Positions 28,455 to 38,579 of a DNA stretch of 64,000 bases are shown here, one piece after another. The notes under the pieces are model-generated. The model was not told the origin of the DNA and made no database searches. It was given only the letters and a program-made list of their open reading frames with translations. The DNA lies in the NCBI RefSeq assembly GCF_023168165.1, contig NZ_BQYJ01000001.1, forward strand, positions 62,001 through 126,000, in the 5' to 3' direction. The DNA is from Niallia sp. NCCP-28. GTDB taxonomy: Bacteria > Bacillota > Bacilli > Bacillales > Cytobacillaceae. Position numbers and translations under genes: made by a program. Positions within the stretch are counted from its first letter, which is position 1. Each line of letters begins with the position of its first letter.

Positions 28455-28490
28455 ATAACCTTAAAAAGTCTATTAAACTTTTAAGGTTAT
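28455..28490 (+). terminator. Hairpin after fdtC, probable terminator
   Basis: ATAACCTTAAAAAGT and ACTTTTAAGGTTAT form a long stem with a 6-base loop; T-run absent. First structure downstream of the sulfotransferase-fdtC pair. Confidence 0.55.
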
Positions 28491-28525
28491 GCTAGATATT
28501 TCTGTTGATATTTGGCAGAAATATT

Positions 28526-29400
28526 ATGATGATGTTAAGGGAACTGATAGCAGAAATAAAAAAATTAAAACCAGCAAAACAACATCGTTTGAAAGCATTT
28601 TCCCTCCATTCCCTTGCATCATTTTTAGCAAGTGAATCCATGTAGAAATAAAGCTAGTTATACTACTTGTGTACAGATGGATGTCAAAGCAATAGAACAT
28701 CAACGTTATCTTTTTAAAAGTTGAAAAAAGACTTTTACTGATATAACCGCTACTCCTCTATACCTTACTCGTAAACCTGATAAATGCTTAGCCTTCATTC
28801 AATTCTTCTATTAATTAGCTGATCTAAAACAAAGGAACTTTGAAGCATTTGTAGGAATTATAAAAATGGATAAACAATGTTTTCTATAATATTCTCCAAA
28901 AAAACATTCAAGAACGCAAACGTGGCTGCACATCAAAATTTCGTGGAATTAGTCTCGAACAAGTATATGTTTTAATGCTAGAGGTTGTCAAAAATCTTCT
29001 TACCCTAAGTTCTCAGTCAGGGAAGCATTGTAAAAATCCGGTTAGATAAGACTATCAGTTCTAAATTATTATTAAACAACACGCTTTGTATTAATGATTA
29101 ATAGGATTTTCCACCTATGCTAGAAACAAATTTTTAAATCTGATGATATATCGCGTGTCAAATAGGCAAATTCTACACAAAATATCAATAACTAACTATC
29201 ACAGCGGATTAAAGGGCTAGATACAGCGATTCATCGGTTTAGTGACAAAATTCCTCGGCCTTTATTTAAATTATTTCATTTTTTAGATGCAGTTAAACAG
29301 CGTAGTGATAACGAGGACATGAGTAAAATGATTCTAAAAAGCTGATTATTCTTAATTATTGATACATACAAAAGTCTAATGACAACAAAATCCACTTAAC
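28526..29400 (+). mobile_element. Decayed IS1595-family insertion sequence (transposase remnant)
   Basis: Pieces in several frames reconstruct an IS1595-type (ISXO2-like) transposase: LRELIAEIKKLKPAKQHRLK, then KTFTDITATPLYLTRKPDKC, IIKMDKQCFL (DET motif spoiled), RKRGCTSKFRGISLEQVYVL, NYHSGLKG with KFLGLYLNY, and finally NEDMSKMILKS with DTYKSLMTTKST. Many stops and frameshifts show it is long inactive. The zinc-ribbon segment is unreadable. No flanking terminal repeats could be identified with confidence. Confidence 0.85.
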
Positions 29401-29458
29401 TATTAAGTCATATTAAAAGTTGAATCCTATAATGTGGGGAAGTAATTTTTTATAAAGT

Positions 29459-29863
29459 GATGACTCAGTTTTAAAATACTAAATGAATACGGAAACTTTA
29501 TTGGTGGTGTGCTAAAGCGGATTGATATTCCTATTCTTAGTTGGAGAATCAGCAACGGAGAGTCCTATAGAATGATTAATGACGAATGGGATGAAGAGCT
29601 TTTCCCAACAGATGAAAAGGTGATAGAAGGAACTGCACTCGAAAAATCGGCAGAAAATAACATCTATTATATTATCTTTGCTGACTTGCAGGCATATCCA
29701 AAGGAAAGATTGCGAACTTGTTTTATTAGTAGTGGATAAATTGTTATGCAAGTATCTACTGCATGGATAACGAGAAACTCAAACTTCTTTACAAGAACAT
29801 ACAAGATTGTGGAATTGAAGATGTTTAATATATTGCCAATGAAAATGATACAAGAACAAGATT
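29459..29863 (+). pseudogene. Broken DUF2691-family gene
   Basis: KILNEYGNFIGGVLKRIDI, GESYRMINDEWDEELFP and YYIIFADLQAYPKERL (up to 29739) are followed in other frames by CELVLLVVDK and finally DNEKLKLLYKNIQDCGIEDV, stop, YIANENDTRTRLSF. The order matches the DUF2691 family of Bacillus proteins of unknown function. At least three lesions make it non-functional. A hairpin AGACCTTCA/TGAAGGTCT (29887-29909) follows it. Confidence 0.8.
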
Positions 29864-29942
29864 ATCTTTTTAATACAAGCATAGAAAGACCTTCATAATT
29901 TGAAGGTCTCAGAGTGTAGACAAAGCTTATTTCACTAACTTT

Positions 29943-30066
29943 TCAGGCTGATCGACTTTTGTCTTTGGAGGCGTGAGGCCATGGGAGGAGCGGATTTACC
30001 CAGGTAGGTAACGGGCATCCGAGCAAGGCAAACAATAAAGAAAGCGAGTATTTGTCGACAGCCTGA
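29943..30066. repeat. GC-rich element bounded by inverted repeats
   Basis: TCAGGCTGATCGAC at the left end and GTCGACAGCCTGA at the right are inverted copies with one extra base. The 124-bp interior (GGAGGCGTGAGGCCATGGGA and onward) is markedly richer in GC than the surroundings and encodes nothing recognisable. It could be a small non-autonomous mobile element or structured RNA. It sits between the broken DUF2691 gene and fdtA. Confidence 0.6.
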
Positions 30067-30212
30067 GTTCCATAAAAACTTGCATTACATCATTTTAAAA
30101 TTCCGCTAAAATGATTAAAAAGAATTACAGTTTATTATTCTATCAGTTTTATTTTATCTTATTTGACTAACGTTCACCATACTAGTTAGAATTTCAAAAA
30201 TAAGATTAACTT

Positions 30213-30635
30213 TCATTTCCCAACATTCCTTTTTTTATGTTGAGAAACTATCTCAGAAAATTGATCATAGTTTCTAATATAATCTTCTTCCAGATAATAA
30301 TAACTCGCTAAAACTAGAAGCACACAATCATCGGAAAAATCATACATCTCATGCCACATTAACGGTCCTATATAAAGACCCTTTTGGGGATTATCTAATA
30401 AAATTTCTCTAGTTTGATAGAGGTCATCTAAATGAATTTTGCAGCTTCCTCTTACTACTATTAAAACTTGTTCTAAATCGTGATGTGCATGAAACCCTCT
30501 TCTTACTCCACTTTTTGTATCAAAAAGATAATATACCCTTTTAATGTTAAATGGAATATTTTTATTTTGCTCAAGTGCAATAAGTGAACCTCTATCATCA
30601 CCTTTTATATTAAAATCCAGCGTTATTATCTCCAT
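30213..30635 (-). CDS. fdtA: dTDP-4-oxo-6-deoxyhexose 3,4-ketoisomerase (FdtA/QdtA-like)
   Basis: 140 residues, single cupin domain. RRGFHAHHDLEQVLIVVRGS contains the histidines used by FdtA/QdtA, and YIGPLMWHEMYDFSDDCVLL is typical. The enzyme moves the keto group of dTDP-4-keto-6-deoxyglucose from C4 to C3. The fucose (Fdt) and quinovose (Qdt) series cannot be told apart here. Forms an operon with the aminotransferase directly upstream (48 bp apart). The dTDP-glucose supply genes rmlA/rmlB are not in the window. Confidence 0.87.
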   Translation of the reverse strand: MEIITLDFNIKGDDRGSLIALEQNKNIPFNIKRVYYLFDTKSGVRRGFHAHHDLEQVLIVVRGSCKIHLDDLYQTREILLDNPQKGLYIGPLMWHEMYDFSDDCVLLVLASYYYLEEDYIRNYDQFSEIVSQHKKRNVGK

Positions 30636-30683
30636 ATAATTCCACTCTCTTTTTATAAAATTTATTCACAAAAATTTTAATTT

Positions 30684-31775
30684 TTAATACTTATTTATAA
30701 CCTCTATAACTTTCTCAACATCCTTATAGGCTAAATTAGGGGAGATAGGTAAACTAATAACTGTATCATGAATATGTTCTGCAATATTTAAACACTTATT
30801 ATTCCATTCTTCATACGCTTTTTGCTTATGTGGAGGAACAGGATAATGAATAACCGTTTGAATACCATTTTTATGCAAATATTGTTGGAAATCTTCTCTG
30901 TCATTTACCCTAACAACAAATAAATGCCATACATGAGAAAAGCGATCTTTATTTTCAACGCCCGGCAAAATTAGTTTACTATTACAAATATTTTCATAAT
31001 AATATTCTGCAATTTTGCGGCGTTTTTCATTTTCTGCATCTAAATACTTAAGCTTGACCCTCAGAATAGCAGCTTGTATTTCATCTAAACGGCTGTTAAC
31101 CCCTTTAAATAGATTTTTATATTTTTGATATGAACCATAATTTCTCCATGCTCTTAACTTGTCTGCAATTATGTCATCATTGGTTGTAATGGCTCCTCCA
31201 TCTCCAAGGGCTCCTAAGTTTTTCCCTGGGTAAAAACTAAAACCAGCTGCATCACCTAAATTTCCTGTTTTTTTTCCTTTATACAATGCACCGTGTGCCT
31301 GTGCGGAATCTTCGATAATTTTAAGACCATATTTATTTGCTATAGACGATATAGCATCCATGTTTGCACTTTGTCCATAAAGATGAACGGCCATAATTGC
31401 CTTTGTTCTTTTTGTAATTTTTTGTTCAATTTTTTGCGGATCAATATTATAGGAATTTATATCAGGCTCTACCAAAACAGGGATGGCATGATTAGCTGAA
31501 ATGGCTAAAATAGTCGCAATATATGTGTTGGCAGGAACTATTACTTCATCTTTTTCTCCTATTCCATAGGCTTTTAAAATCAGGGTCAAAGCATCTAAAC
31601 CATTTCCTACTCCAATTGCATGACTTGTACCACAATATTGAGCAAATTCTTTTTCAAAACATTCAAGTTCGTTACCAAGAATATACCATCCACTATCCAC
31701 TACACGTCTTATTGCTTCGTTTATCTCCTGAGAATACTGTTGATTTATGCCCTTTAAATCCAGAAAGGGAATCAT
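30684..31775 (-). CDS. fdtB: dTDP-3-oxo-6-deoxyhexose aminotransferase (FdtB/QdtB-like, DegT family)
   Basis: 363 residues. PLP-dependent DegT/DnrJ/EryC1 fold: N-terminal [44 protein letters not shown] and the PLP-lysine in [16 protein letters not shown]. It transfers an amino group to C3 of the product of FdtA, giving dTDP-Fuc3N or dTDP-Qui3N. GAGGTG precedes the ATG. Followed closely by fdtA; the third enzyme, the acetyltransferase, lies at 27814 beyond the decayed insertion sequence. Confidence 0.9.
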   Translation of the reverse strand: MIPFLDLKGINQQYSQEINEAIRRVVDSGWYILGNELECFEKEFAQYCGTSHAIGVGNGLDALTLILKAYGIGEKDEVIVPANTYIATILAISANHAIPVLVEPDINSYNIDPQKIEQKITKRTKAIMAVHLYGQSANMDAISSIANKYGLKIIEDSAQAHGALYKGKKTGNLGDAAGFSFYPGKNLGALGDGGAITTNDDIIADKLRAWRNYGSYQKYKNLFKGVNSRLDEIQAAILRVKLKYLDAENEKRRKIAEYYYENICNSKLILPGVENKDRFSHVWHLFVVRVNDREDFQQYLHKNGIQTVIHYPVPPHKQKAYEEWNNKCLNIAEHIHDTVISLPISPNLAYKDVEKVIEVINKY

Positions 31776-31953
31776 CGTTTAAACACCTCGTACATAATAA
31801 ATTTTTGGCGAAGACTTTTTATACCAGAACAATATGCATAGTTATGTTTATTACAATTAGATATTTCTTCAAGTTTTCTCCAATAAGTTCCTAAAATTAA
31901 TATGCTTGTAAAACTGTTAGCATAATGTAGTATTACATTCTCTATATTAAAAT

Positions 31954-34104
31954 CTACTTAGGTATATATATATCTTTTAGCAAATGAGGGTAATGACTGA
32001 AAATATGATTTGCAATATTGGACATTCCATTTAATAGTTGCATTTCTGCTCTTATTTCTTCATATCGAAATAACTTTTTTCTTTCTTCCTCGTTTGGATA
32101 AGAATTTGAATACCCAACATTGTGGTATGGGGGTAATTTTTTTAATAATGAATCTAAACATTGGTTCCACCCTTCACCCACATGTTTTTTTTCCACCTCT
32201 TGCCTTTGTTTTTCTCCACATGATAAACGATATTCTTTATCATTTATCAATTTCACTAGATATTCTATATAGCTATTTAATGTAGAATGGGATTCATTCA
32301 TTCCAGGATAATGATCGATGGTAAGTAATGGGGCTATGGGATGAGGAGATCTAACAACTGGCAATCCATATAGTGCTGCATCTAGCTCTGAAGTAAGTGA
32401 GGCTATGGGAAAACTTTCAACATATATATCTCCTAAACAATAAAACTCCTCAATGTTTTTTGTAGTTTTAATTAATTTAATTTGACTGCTTTTATCCATT
32501 GCGTCCTGCCACATTGCATCTGTTTGGTCGGGACCTACCACAAATAAAACAGCATTTTTGCACTTATTAAGGATTTTTATCATAGCTTCTTTATAATGGA
32601 GGTTTTCAAATGGGACAAATTTATGGGGACTTGCAATTGTTAATAAAACAATAGTATCATTGGAAATACCATATTTTTCTCTATAGTTGATGTTTACGTT
32701 TTTTTGTTTAGATATTAGCGGAATTGGCAAAATGTCAGATTCTCGTACATGTCTCCATAATAAAGAACAATCTTTACCTGCTTTCCTAAGATCTGCCACT
32801 ATATCAGAAATTCCTGCCCCTAACCAAAATGCTTCATCTGCATGATTAAGATATACAACAGGCGGTCCCCCAGGTTTACCAAATGCAACGGAAGCAGTTG
32901 GATCATTAGGATGTATGTGCAAGATCACATAATCAGCATAATGCTTAGCTATTTCACGCAAATATAGAGAACGCTGCACCAAATTTAAATCTAGCGGCAA
33001 TTGAATAAACGATCCACCTGTTTTTTGAGCTGCTTGCTGTAGCCATTCTGGAACTTCTGTATATCCTTGATCAATTAATATGACAGAATGCACTTCATGA
33101 TAATTTATTCGGTTATTTATCCATCTTTCAACAAGACGGGTATGACCGCCAGTTGTATACGCTGTAGTAAGAACATGCAAAAAATGCGTAGATCCATTCT
33201 TAGATTTGGGTATAGTTATATTAGAAAATAAAGCAAGGTCATATTTTACATCGATGGCGATATTGTGCAATTCCTGCTCTGTACCCAAATGAACATATGT
33301 GCCCGGATGAGACAGCCAACCAGATGTACTGACTAATTTTGCATAGTTCATCTTATTTTCATAGTCATTTGGATGTACTTGTTTCAATTTTGAATAAATA
33401 TCTTCGAATAATTCTTTATTTTTCTCCATTTGCTTCTTCTGTTTATTTCCCTTTTGATAATGTTGGATAAAAATCTTTCTATATTTATGAAATCCTTCCA
33501 TACTAACAATTCCACAGTCATGTTCCACCCATGGTTTATCCTGATGCGGGATTCCTACTTCATATCCAGCCTTTATAAATTCAAAACATTGAGAAATATC
33601 ATAATAGTGCCAAGCAGTAAATAGATCTTCTCTCCAAGAAATATCATATTGGGTAATCATAATTAAACCATCTATTGCTTGAACACTCTGATAATCACTG
33701 TTAACTTTATCAAAACTTAATAACCCCATTGTCCCCTGACTGCTTTGATACACTTTTCCAAATCTACATTCTCCATTCCACCAAATAGCATCTTCAGGCA
33801 GCGTTTTTGTTCCTACTACCCCCAGCATTCCTAACTTTGGATATTTATTAAATATAGACACTATATTTAATAAAACGTCAGAATTCAGGAAAATTACATC
33901 TTGGTGCAAGTAAACTTTATATTTCGCATCTGTTTTCTTCATAGCCGCGTTATACCCCGAGGTCATACTTGAAGCATCTTTCATAAAAACATGCTCGATT
34001 TGAAAGCCTTGCGGTACCTTCAGCTTTTCAACTGTCTTAAGAGATTTTTGTAAAAGATCATCGTTATTAATACAATAAATAAAGCAAATTTTTTTATTGT
34101 TCAA
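31954..34104 (-). CDS. Two-domain glycosyltransferase: StrF-type N-terminus and GT4-like C-terminus
   Basis: 716 residues, cytoplasmic. Residues 1-230 resemble the StrF/Glyco_tranf_2_5 domain: ICFIYCINNDDLLQKSLKTV, VYLHQDVIF, GLIMITQYDISWREDLF. From about 300 a GT-B-like part follows, with TAYTTGGHTRLVERWINNRI, LFVVGPDQTDAMWQDAMD and TSELDAALYGLPVVRSPHPI. Starts at TTG with AGGAGGG in front. It is 33 bp from the GT2 gene upstream. Probably adds consecutive sugars of a spore-surface glycan. Specific sugars unknown. Confidence 0.8.
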   Translation of the reverse strand: MNNKKICFIYCINNDDLLQKSLKTVEKLKVPQGFQIEHVFMKDASSMTSGYNAAMKKTDAKYKVYLHQDVIFLNSDVLLNIVSIFNKYPKLGMLGVVGTKTLPEDAIWWNGECRFGKVYQSSQGTMGLLSFDKVNSDYQSVQAIDGLIMITQYDISWREDLFTAWHYYDISQCFEFIKAGYEVGIPHQDKPWVEHDCGIVSMEGFHKYRKIFIQHYQKGNKQKKQMEKNKELFEDIYSKLKQVHPNDYENKMNYAKLVSTSGWLSHPGTYVHLGTEQELHNIAIDVKYDLALFSNITIPKSKNGSTHFLHVLTTAYTTGGHTRLVERWINNRINYHEVHSVILIDQGYTEVPEWLQQAAQKTGGSFIQLPLDLNLVQRSLYLREIAKHYADYVILHIHPNDPTASVAFGKPGGPPVVYLNHADEAFWLGAGISDIVADLRKAGKDCSLLWRHVRESDILPIPLISKQKNVNINYREKYGISNDTIVLLTIASPHKFVPFENLHYKEAMIKILNKCKNAVLFVVGPDQTDAMWQDAMDKSSQIKLIKTTKNIEEFYCLGDIYVESFPIASLTSELDAALYGLPVVRSPHPIAPLLTIDHYPGMNESHSTLNSYIEYLVKLINDKEYRLSCGEKQRQEVEKKHVGEGWNQCLDSLLKKLPPYHNVGYSNSYPNEEERKKLFRYEEIRAEMQLLNGMSNIANHIFSHYPHLLKDIYIPK

Positions 34105-34137
34105 TCAAATCCCTCCTTCAAGCATTTTCTGCAATAG

Positions 34138-34878
34138 CTAAAACTTTTTATAAATGGTTCTCGAAAATGGATCATACCTCCATTTACTATTAAAAAACTT
34201 TTCACTTTCAGCCCAAAACTGAACCTGATGTGGTTTATTTCGTGAGCTAAAATCATGTTCATGATAAATTAAACTTTTCGGACAAAAAACTACTCGATAT
34301 CCAAGAGAATTAGCATTAAAACAATAATCTGTTTCTTCAAAATAAAAGAAATAATTTTCATCTAACAATCCTAAAATTGGTATATTTTCCCTTTTTATTA
34401 AAAAACAAGCTCCATTGACAACTAAACAATCTCTTTGTTCATCTAATAATCCTACTCTGTTCTCGTCCATAAATCCTGGCATGGACCAATCCCAACTAGT
34501 CCCACATGCAACGATTTGATTATTGCTATTAATCATTTTTGGACCAACAACTGCTACTTTTGGATCTGAATACAAACACTGAATAAGCGGTTCTAACCAA
34601 CCTTCTGTTACTCTTGTGTCTGCATTAAAAATGGCGATGATATCTCCAGTTCCAGCCCTTATTCCTCTATTTACGGCAGCAGAGTATCCCAAATTCCCCT
34701 TATTTTCCAATATATAAATATCATTAATTGATTTTAAATACGGTAAAGTTCCATCTACACTTCCGTTATCTACAATATAAATAGATTTTGATACAGGTGT
34801 ATAATTCATAATGGATTCTAAACAATCTTTAATAAATCTTTCTGAATTATAAGTGACTATAATAATGTCTAGGTGCAT
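34138..34878 (-). CDS. Glycosyltransferase family 2 (rhamnosyltransferase-like)
   Basis: 246 residues from MHLDIIIVTYNSERFIKDCL, with ENKGNLGYSAAVNRGIRAG, AIFNADTRVTEGWLEPLIQ and FFYFEETDYCFNANSLGYRV, all typical of GT2 enzymes such as rhamnosyltransferases. Start at 34878 because GGAGG lies about 10 bp upstream; an ATG 51 bp earlier has no site. Part of a minus-strand run of sugar genes. Donor and acceptor unknown. Confidence 0.87.
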   Translation of the reverse strand: MHLDIIIVTYNSERFIKDCLESIMNYTPVSKSIYIVDNGSVDGTLPYLKSINDIYILENKGNLGYSAAVNRGIRAGTGDIIAIFNADTRVTEGWLEPLIQCLYSDPKVAVVGPKMINSNNQIVACGTSWDWSMPGFMDENRVGLLDEQRDCLVVNGACFLIKRENIPILGLLDENYFFYFEETDYCFNANSLGYRVVFCPKSLIYHEHDFSSRNKPHQVQFWAESEKFFNSKWRYDPFSRTIYKKF

Positions 34879-35005
34879 AATGATTAAACCTCCTTCAAAT
34901 ATTTTTTTAAAAGAATACATATTTTTCAAAGAAAAAGTATAGATAAATAGGGAAAATCTACTATACTAGCTTTTCCCACAAAAATTCAAATCATTTTTTC
35001 ACGTG

Positions 35006-35761
35006 TTAAATTTTTTGATCTGCCAAATACTTTTGCACAACTTTAGGATGTCCTCCAGTATATGCTTCTGTTCGGATTTCATATAGATCATGTTTTGTTA
35101 TATTCCAATTTGGCTGACCTGTATTATCTAGCATTCCAACATCATATCTGCGATTATCGTTAAACTTAATCCCCTTTCCTAAAGCATAATGATAATGATG
35201 TAGGGTTACTTCTTTCACATAGTGTCGAGGATAATCAAATATGCTTCTGCCATTCAACTCTAATCCGCAGTGATGCTTTTGCTCTTGATATCGAATTCCA
35301 ATATGGTTTCTCCATATTCTAATTTTACTATTTGACCAGTGGGCATCATTGATTACATTAGTGCGGATAGTCCAAGGGTCTTTCCAAAAATCAATAAATG
35401 GGAATTCCAAAATGTTTATATTCCTTTTCTTCATTAACCCTGGTAGAATAGTTCTGATTCTATCGTCAAATATTTCATCTGCATCGATCGCAGCAATCCA
35501 TTTTCCTTTTGCTTGGTCCAACAGAAAATTTCTTGCTGCTGATTCGTTCCAATCATCTGTATAAGGTAGTCCATTTTGTTTTTTTTCGAATAATACAATA
35601 TTCATTTTTTGTTGATAATCCCTGATTATTTCCAAACTTTTATCTGTGCTTCCTCCATCAAGTATGACTACTTCGTCAGCAAACTCTGATACACTTTCTA
35701 AATATAGAGGTAAAAAAAACTCTTCATTTAGAACTGGTAAAATAACTGATAGGCTCATCAT
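35006..35761 (-). CDS. Glycosyltransferase family 2
   Basis: 251 residues. SLSVILPVLNEEFFLPLYLE, EVVILDGGSTDKSLEIIRDY and the catalytic-type AAIDADEIFDDRI identify a GT2 enzyme of the LPS-core/WaaE-like group. A C-terminal segment (YHYALGKGIKFNDNRRYDVG) is typical of this group. AAGGAA precedes the ATG. Belongs to the spore-glycan gene run. Confidence 0.85.
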   Translation of the reverse strand: MMSLSVILPVLNEEFFLPLYLESVSEFADEVVILDGGSTDKSLEIIRDYQQKMNIVLFEKKQNGLPYTDDWNESAARNFLLDQAKGKWIAAIDADEIFDDRIRTILPGLMKKRNINILEFPFIDFWKDPWTIRTNVINDAHWSNSKIRIWRNHIGIRYQEQKHHCGLELNGRSIFDYPRHYVKEVTLHHYHYALGKGIKFNDNRRYDVGMLDNTGQPNWNITKHDLYEIRTEAYTGGHPKVVQKYLADQKI

Positions 35762-35987
35762 CTATTTCCTTTCTCTCATATAATTTTTTGACATTACTTC
35801 TCATGCATTAATCTTAGATTTAACAGTAGCTTTATTATTTTCATAAACTCTTTACTGCCACTTGCCTTCTACTCGTTTTATATTTTCTTCTTAATAGATG
35901 TTCCTTACACAAAAGTAATTGAGCAGGATTAACATTGCAGCAAACATCAAAACTATCATGAATTGCTATAGATAAAATCTCGCTCTT

Positions 35988-38579
35988 TTAAGGTTGAATA
36001 TCTTGTGAAATAATACTGAGGGCTTTTTCTTTTGAGAAATATTCTTTTACATAATCAAAGGAAAAACGTGACAATTGATCTAATAAAGTTTCATTGTAAT
36101 AGAGGGAAATTACTTTCTTGGCAAAATCATCTGGAGTATCAGATACTGTTAAGATATTTTCTGCATTATTATAGCCTTCTGCTCCTATGGAAGTGGTTAC
36201 TACAGGAACTTGATTTGACATTGCCTCAAGAACCTTTCCTTTCACGCCAGCACCATATCTAAGAGGTACAACTGCAAGACGACATGATTTATAATACTGT
36301 TTTAATTGCTGATCGGACACATAGTCAGTAACAATAATATTTTTGGATTGAAGTTCCTTTATGTTATCTGGCGGATTAGAACCGACTATATAAAACTTAA
36401 TATCTGGTATCTTTTTTACAATTTTCGGATATATCTCCTTAACAAACCATAATACTCCATCTACATTTGGACTATGGTTAAAACCTCCTACAAATAATAG
36501 ATCCGATTTATTTAAAAACGATTCCTTTTCTTTTTTAATATATTCATCGAATATATATATTGGCATTGTTTTTGCATTAATGGACGTATCTAATTTTTTT
36601 ATCTCATTAACTTCTATTTGTGAAAGATAGTAAACTACATCTGCTTTTTTCATAATTTCGTATTCGATTTTTTTCCATTTATTCGATTCTCTCAACAATG
36701 ATGCTCTATGAAAAAGATTATACTCTCTTAAATTTCTTAAATAGTGTAGATCATGTCCATAGTATAAAATCTTTGCATCCGTATATTTCTTTAAAAAGTC
36801 AATATACTTAATGGAAATATGTGGACGATTCAAGAAAATATAGTCAATATTTTTACTGCTTTCTTTTATCCAATTTTGTATATTTTGTTGATACCAGTTA
36901 CCGTACAGCACCTCTATGCCTAACTGTTGTAATTCTGTTGTATATGGTTCATGTCTATAAAAGTTATCTCCAATAAATTTAACGTTTAATCCCATTTCTT
37001 TGAATAGCTTTAAATAGTGGTATATTGATCTACTGCCTGCATCTTTATCAAAATGCGGCACATAATGATCAATAACAAGCATCGTTTTTTTCTTGCTGCT
37101 TCGATCCCTTGCTTGAAACACATTTTCAGCATTAGGAAAATGTTCTTTCTCTAGCTCTCTCCTCCATTTCCATAAAAATTTTTGTTGGTTTAACGTTTGA
37201 TATCTTTTAATTCCTGATTCTATCTCGGTGCCGTGGGAAATGCCTTCATGATGAACAACAACAGACTTTGGTTGAAACATTACTTTAAACCCTAACCTTC
37301 TTACTGCAAACGCAAGATCAGTATCTTCAAAATATGCAGGAGAAAACATTCTATCAAATCCTCCAATTTGCGACCACAGCGAGGAACGAATCATTATGCT
37401 TGCTCCAGAAATATAATCAACTTCTTTTACATAATTAAATTCAGGTTTTTCAGGATCATCATTGCGCCCATAATTCCATCCGCTAGCATCTTTCCAAATA
37501 ATACCTCCAGCTTCTTGTAGATTTCCATTTGGATAAATTAATTTTGAACCAACCATTCCAACACTTTGATCATTCTCTATTAGTTTCAGGAGATATTTCA
37601 GCCAATCACCTTGAACCTCTGTATCATTATTTAAGAAAACTAAATATTTACCTTTTGCAAATCTTGCAGCATTATTACTGTTTAGAAGAAATCCTCTTTT
37701 TATCTCATCTCTAATAACAAGAATATTTTTGGCATATTCCTTAATCTGAACTGTTTCGTCATCGGAAACATCATCGGCAATAATCACTTCATAATCAATA
37801 TCTTTTGTATTTTTTATGATGGAAACTAAACATCTCATTGTAAATTTCCAATTATTATAAACAGGTATAATAATTGAAACGAGTGGAGCTTCACTTGCTT
37901 TAGGAAAAATTAAACGTGGAGCATCATATAATTCTCTACTATTATTTTCAAAATTTTGTCTTTCGGATTTATTTGACAGTTTTTTATACATATAATCCCA
38001 TTTTATAGTACTATTATTTGTTAAATGAATATATCTGTATAACCCAGTTTCCTTACCTGTAAGGGAACTATTCATATTTCCTTTTAATTGTGATTTAGAC
38101 CTTACATGATCCCATATTCTTAATTCTCGTATTTCTCCAACAAAATTCCCATATGACTCAAGTCCTCCTAATATTCCAGATGCAAATACATTGCTTGTTA
38201 AACTTCTTAACCCTCTTTTTTTAAACTCACCATTAATATAAAGAAACGGAGTTTTATTAAAATAAACAATTGCAATATGAGTCCAGTCCGTTAGATTTGC
38301 TTGATATACTAAAGTAGCAGGTAAATGATTTATTGTATGTTCATAAACAGAAATTCCATTAGTGCCAACTGATACTCCTATTCCTGCAAATCCAAATTGA
38401 CCTCCATGACTTGCACCAATCACATATCTTTTACCAAACATACCCGAGGCACCTCTAATTGATTCTTTATCAATTTGATGTGTCGCTTCTGGTTTCACCC
38501 AAAATTCATAAGTGAAATTATTTCTAATGTCCAACATTAGTGGTTCAAGTACAAAATTTTCCTGACCATTAAATTTCAT
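35988..38579 (-). CDS. Three-domain protein: LamG lectin-like, GT2 and GT4 glycosyltransferases
   Basis: 863 residues. Residues 1-200 look like a laminin-G/concanavalin-like domain (FTYEFWVKPEATHQIDKES, HIAIVYFNKTPFLYINGEFK, FVGEIRELRIWDHVRSKSQL). Residues 235-470 are GT2 (VSIIIPVYNNWKFTMRCLVS, FLNNDTEVQGDWLKYLLKL, GGFDRMFSPAYFEDTDLAFA). Residues 500-863 are GT4 (LLFVGGFNHSPNVDGVLWFV, VVPLRYGAGVKGKVLEAMSN). GT2-GT4 fusions are known in polymer synthesis; the LamG head suggests the enzyme holds its glycan acceptor. AAGGTGATG precedes the ATG. Cytoplasmic, no signal. Confidence 0.85.
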   Translation of the reverse strand: MKFNGQENFVLEPLMLDIRNNFTYEFWVKPEATHQIDKESIRGASGMFGKRYVIGASHGGQFGFAGIGVSVGTNGISVYEHTINHLPATLVYQANLTDWTHIAIVYFNKTPFLYINGEFKKRGLRSLTSNVFASGILGGLESYGNFVGEIRELRIWDHVRSKSQLKGNMNSSLTGKETGLYRYIHLTNNSTIKWDYMYKKLSNKSERQNFENNSRELYDAPRLIFPKASEAPLVSIIIPVYNNWKFTMRCLVSIIKNTKDIDYEVIIADDVSDDETVQIKEYAKNILVIRDEIKRGFLLNSNNAARFAKGKYLVFLNNDTEVQGDWLKYLLKLIENDQSVGMVGSKLIYPNGNLQEAGGIIWKDASGWNYGRNDDPEKPEFNYVKEVDYISGASIMIRSSLWSQIGGFDRMFSPAYFEDTDLAFAVRRLGFKVMFQPKSVVVHHEGISHGTEIESGIKRYQTLNQQKFLWKWRRELEKEHFPNAENVFQARDRSSKKKTMLVIDHYVPHFDKDAGSRSIYHYLKLFKEMGLNVKFIGDNFYRHEPYTTELQQLGIEVLYGNWYQQNIQNWIKESSKNIDYIFLNRPHISIKYIDFLKKYTDAKILYYGHDLHYLRNLREYNLFHRASLLRESNKWKKIEYEIMKKADVVYYLSQIEVNEIKKLDTSINAKTMPIYIFDEYIKKEKESFLNKSDLLFVGGFNHSPNVDGVLWFVKEIYPKIVKKIPDIKFYIVGSNPPDNIKELQSKNIIVTDYVSDQQLKQYYKSCRLAVVPLRYGAGVKGKVLEAMSNQVPVVTTSIGAEGYNNAENILTVSDTPDDFAKKVISLYYNETLLDQLSRFSFDYVKEYFSKEKALSIISQDIQP

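Noticed and set aside
31293-31894. Plus-strand frames opposite fdtB
   Set aside because: Shadows of a clear PLP-aminotransferase gene.
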